NCBI GenBank assembly: GCA_903914985.1
Contig: CAIWRE010000295.1
Location: 1 to 6,630 of the forward strand
Direction of reading: 5' to 3'
DNA from: an uncultured beta proteobacterium
Lineage (GTDB): Bacteria > Pseudomonadota > Gammaproteobacteria > Burkholderiales > Burkholderiaceae_C
DNA: 6,630 nt
A program made the translations under genes and the position numbers. Shown here piece by piece: positions 6,318 to 6,630 of this stretch. Within the stretch, counting starts at the first letter, position 1; each line of letters opens with the position of its first letter. The notes under the pieces were generated by a model. That model was not told where the DNA came from and made no database searches. It was given only the letters and a program-made list of their open reading frames with translations.

Positions 6318-6590
6318 ATGGCACGCACCGTTCATTGCATCAAACTTGGCACCGAGGCTGAAGGGCTGGACTTTGCGCCCTACCCCGGCGAGCTGGGCAA
6401 GCGCATTTGGGAAAGCGTGAGCAAAGAGGCCTGGGCCGCGTGGCTGAAGCACCAAACCATGCTGGTCAATGAAAACCGCCTTAATCTGGCCGATGCGCGC
6501 GCCCGCCAGTACCTGGCGCGTCAAATGGAAAACCACTTTTTCGGTGGTGGTGCCGACGCAGCCCAAGGCTATGTGCCGCCCACGGCCTAA
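6318..6590 (+). CDS. yggX: Probable Fe(2+)-trafficking / oxidative damage protection protein YggX
   Basis: This 90-residue cytosolic protein belongs to the YggX family, which protects iron-sulfur proteins from oxidative damage and is thought to handle labile Fe(II). Shared with E. coli YggX are the start M-x-R-T with Cys7, EAEG-x-DF (13-19), YPGELGKRI (22-30), SKEAWA-x-W (35-42) and KHQTMLVNENRLN (44-56, E. coli KQTMLINEKKLN). Its length matches the family (about 90). The ATG at 6318 has GAAGG 7 nt upstream. It is divergent from dsbB across 138 nt. The protein ends in GGGADAAQGYVPPTA, where E. coli has a similar G-Y-x-P tail. Related symbols are not used consistently in this group. Confidence 0.95.
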   Translation: MARTVHCIKLGTEAEGLDFAPYPGELGKRIWESVSKEAWAAWLKHQTMLVNENRLNLADARARQYLARQMENHFFGGGADAAQGYVPPTA

Positions 6591-6630
6591 GCCCACGACT
6601 TCCCTCTGACACTCCCGTGCTCACGGGCCT

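Noticed and set aside
6614..6627. Small hairpin cccgt-gctc-acggg after yggX as a terminator
   Set aside because: It has only a 5-bp stem, is not followed by T residues, and the window ends 3 nt later, so it cannot be judged.

Overview
The window looks like chromosomal DNA of a betaproteobacterium, most likely family Comamonadaceae (Acidovorax/Hydrogenophaga/Rhodoferax-like). The grounds are high GC, the character of HrpA, ArgA, DsbB and YggX, and two GC-rich repeat families that I recall from that group. The family call is inference; no database was searched.

Layout. Positions 1-3367 (minus strand) hold hrpA, a DEAH-box RNA helicase that runs off the left edge without its last part. Its reading frame is carried unbroken through two unrelated repeat elements. 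One is a pair of inverted REP-like palindromes (about 1566-1700). The other is a GC-rich repeat containing a C6-GA-G5 tract (about 2700-2779). Positions 3368-3471 form a divergent promoter region with a clear dyad. Positions 3472-4220 (plus) encode a VapBC-type toxin-antitoxin pair: a ribbon-helix-helix antitoxin and a PIN-domain RNase, overlapping by 4 nt. Positions 4318-5670 (plus) encode ArgA, N-acetylglutamate synthase. Positions 5667-6179 (minus) encode DsbB, convergent with argA and overlapping it by 4 nt. Positions 6318-6590 (plus) encode the small YggX/Fe(2+)-trafficking protein. Its leader contains a perfect 9-bp match that could mask its ribosome binding site.

The housekeeping genes (RNA helicase, arginine biosynthesis, periplasmic disulfide formation, iron/oxidative protection) do not form one pathway. 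The toxin-antitoxin pair is the obvious accessory module, sitting between hrpA and argA. No gene-free stretch exceeds 300 bases. The largest gaps are 3368-3471, 4221-4317 and 6180-6317. I see no tRNA, rRNA, CRISPR array, transposase or convincing intrinsic terminator.

The observations most worth a second look are the two in-frame repeat insertions in hrpA, which resemble the palindromic elements inside Rickettsia genes, and the anti-Shine-Dalgarno arrangement upstream of yggX.
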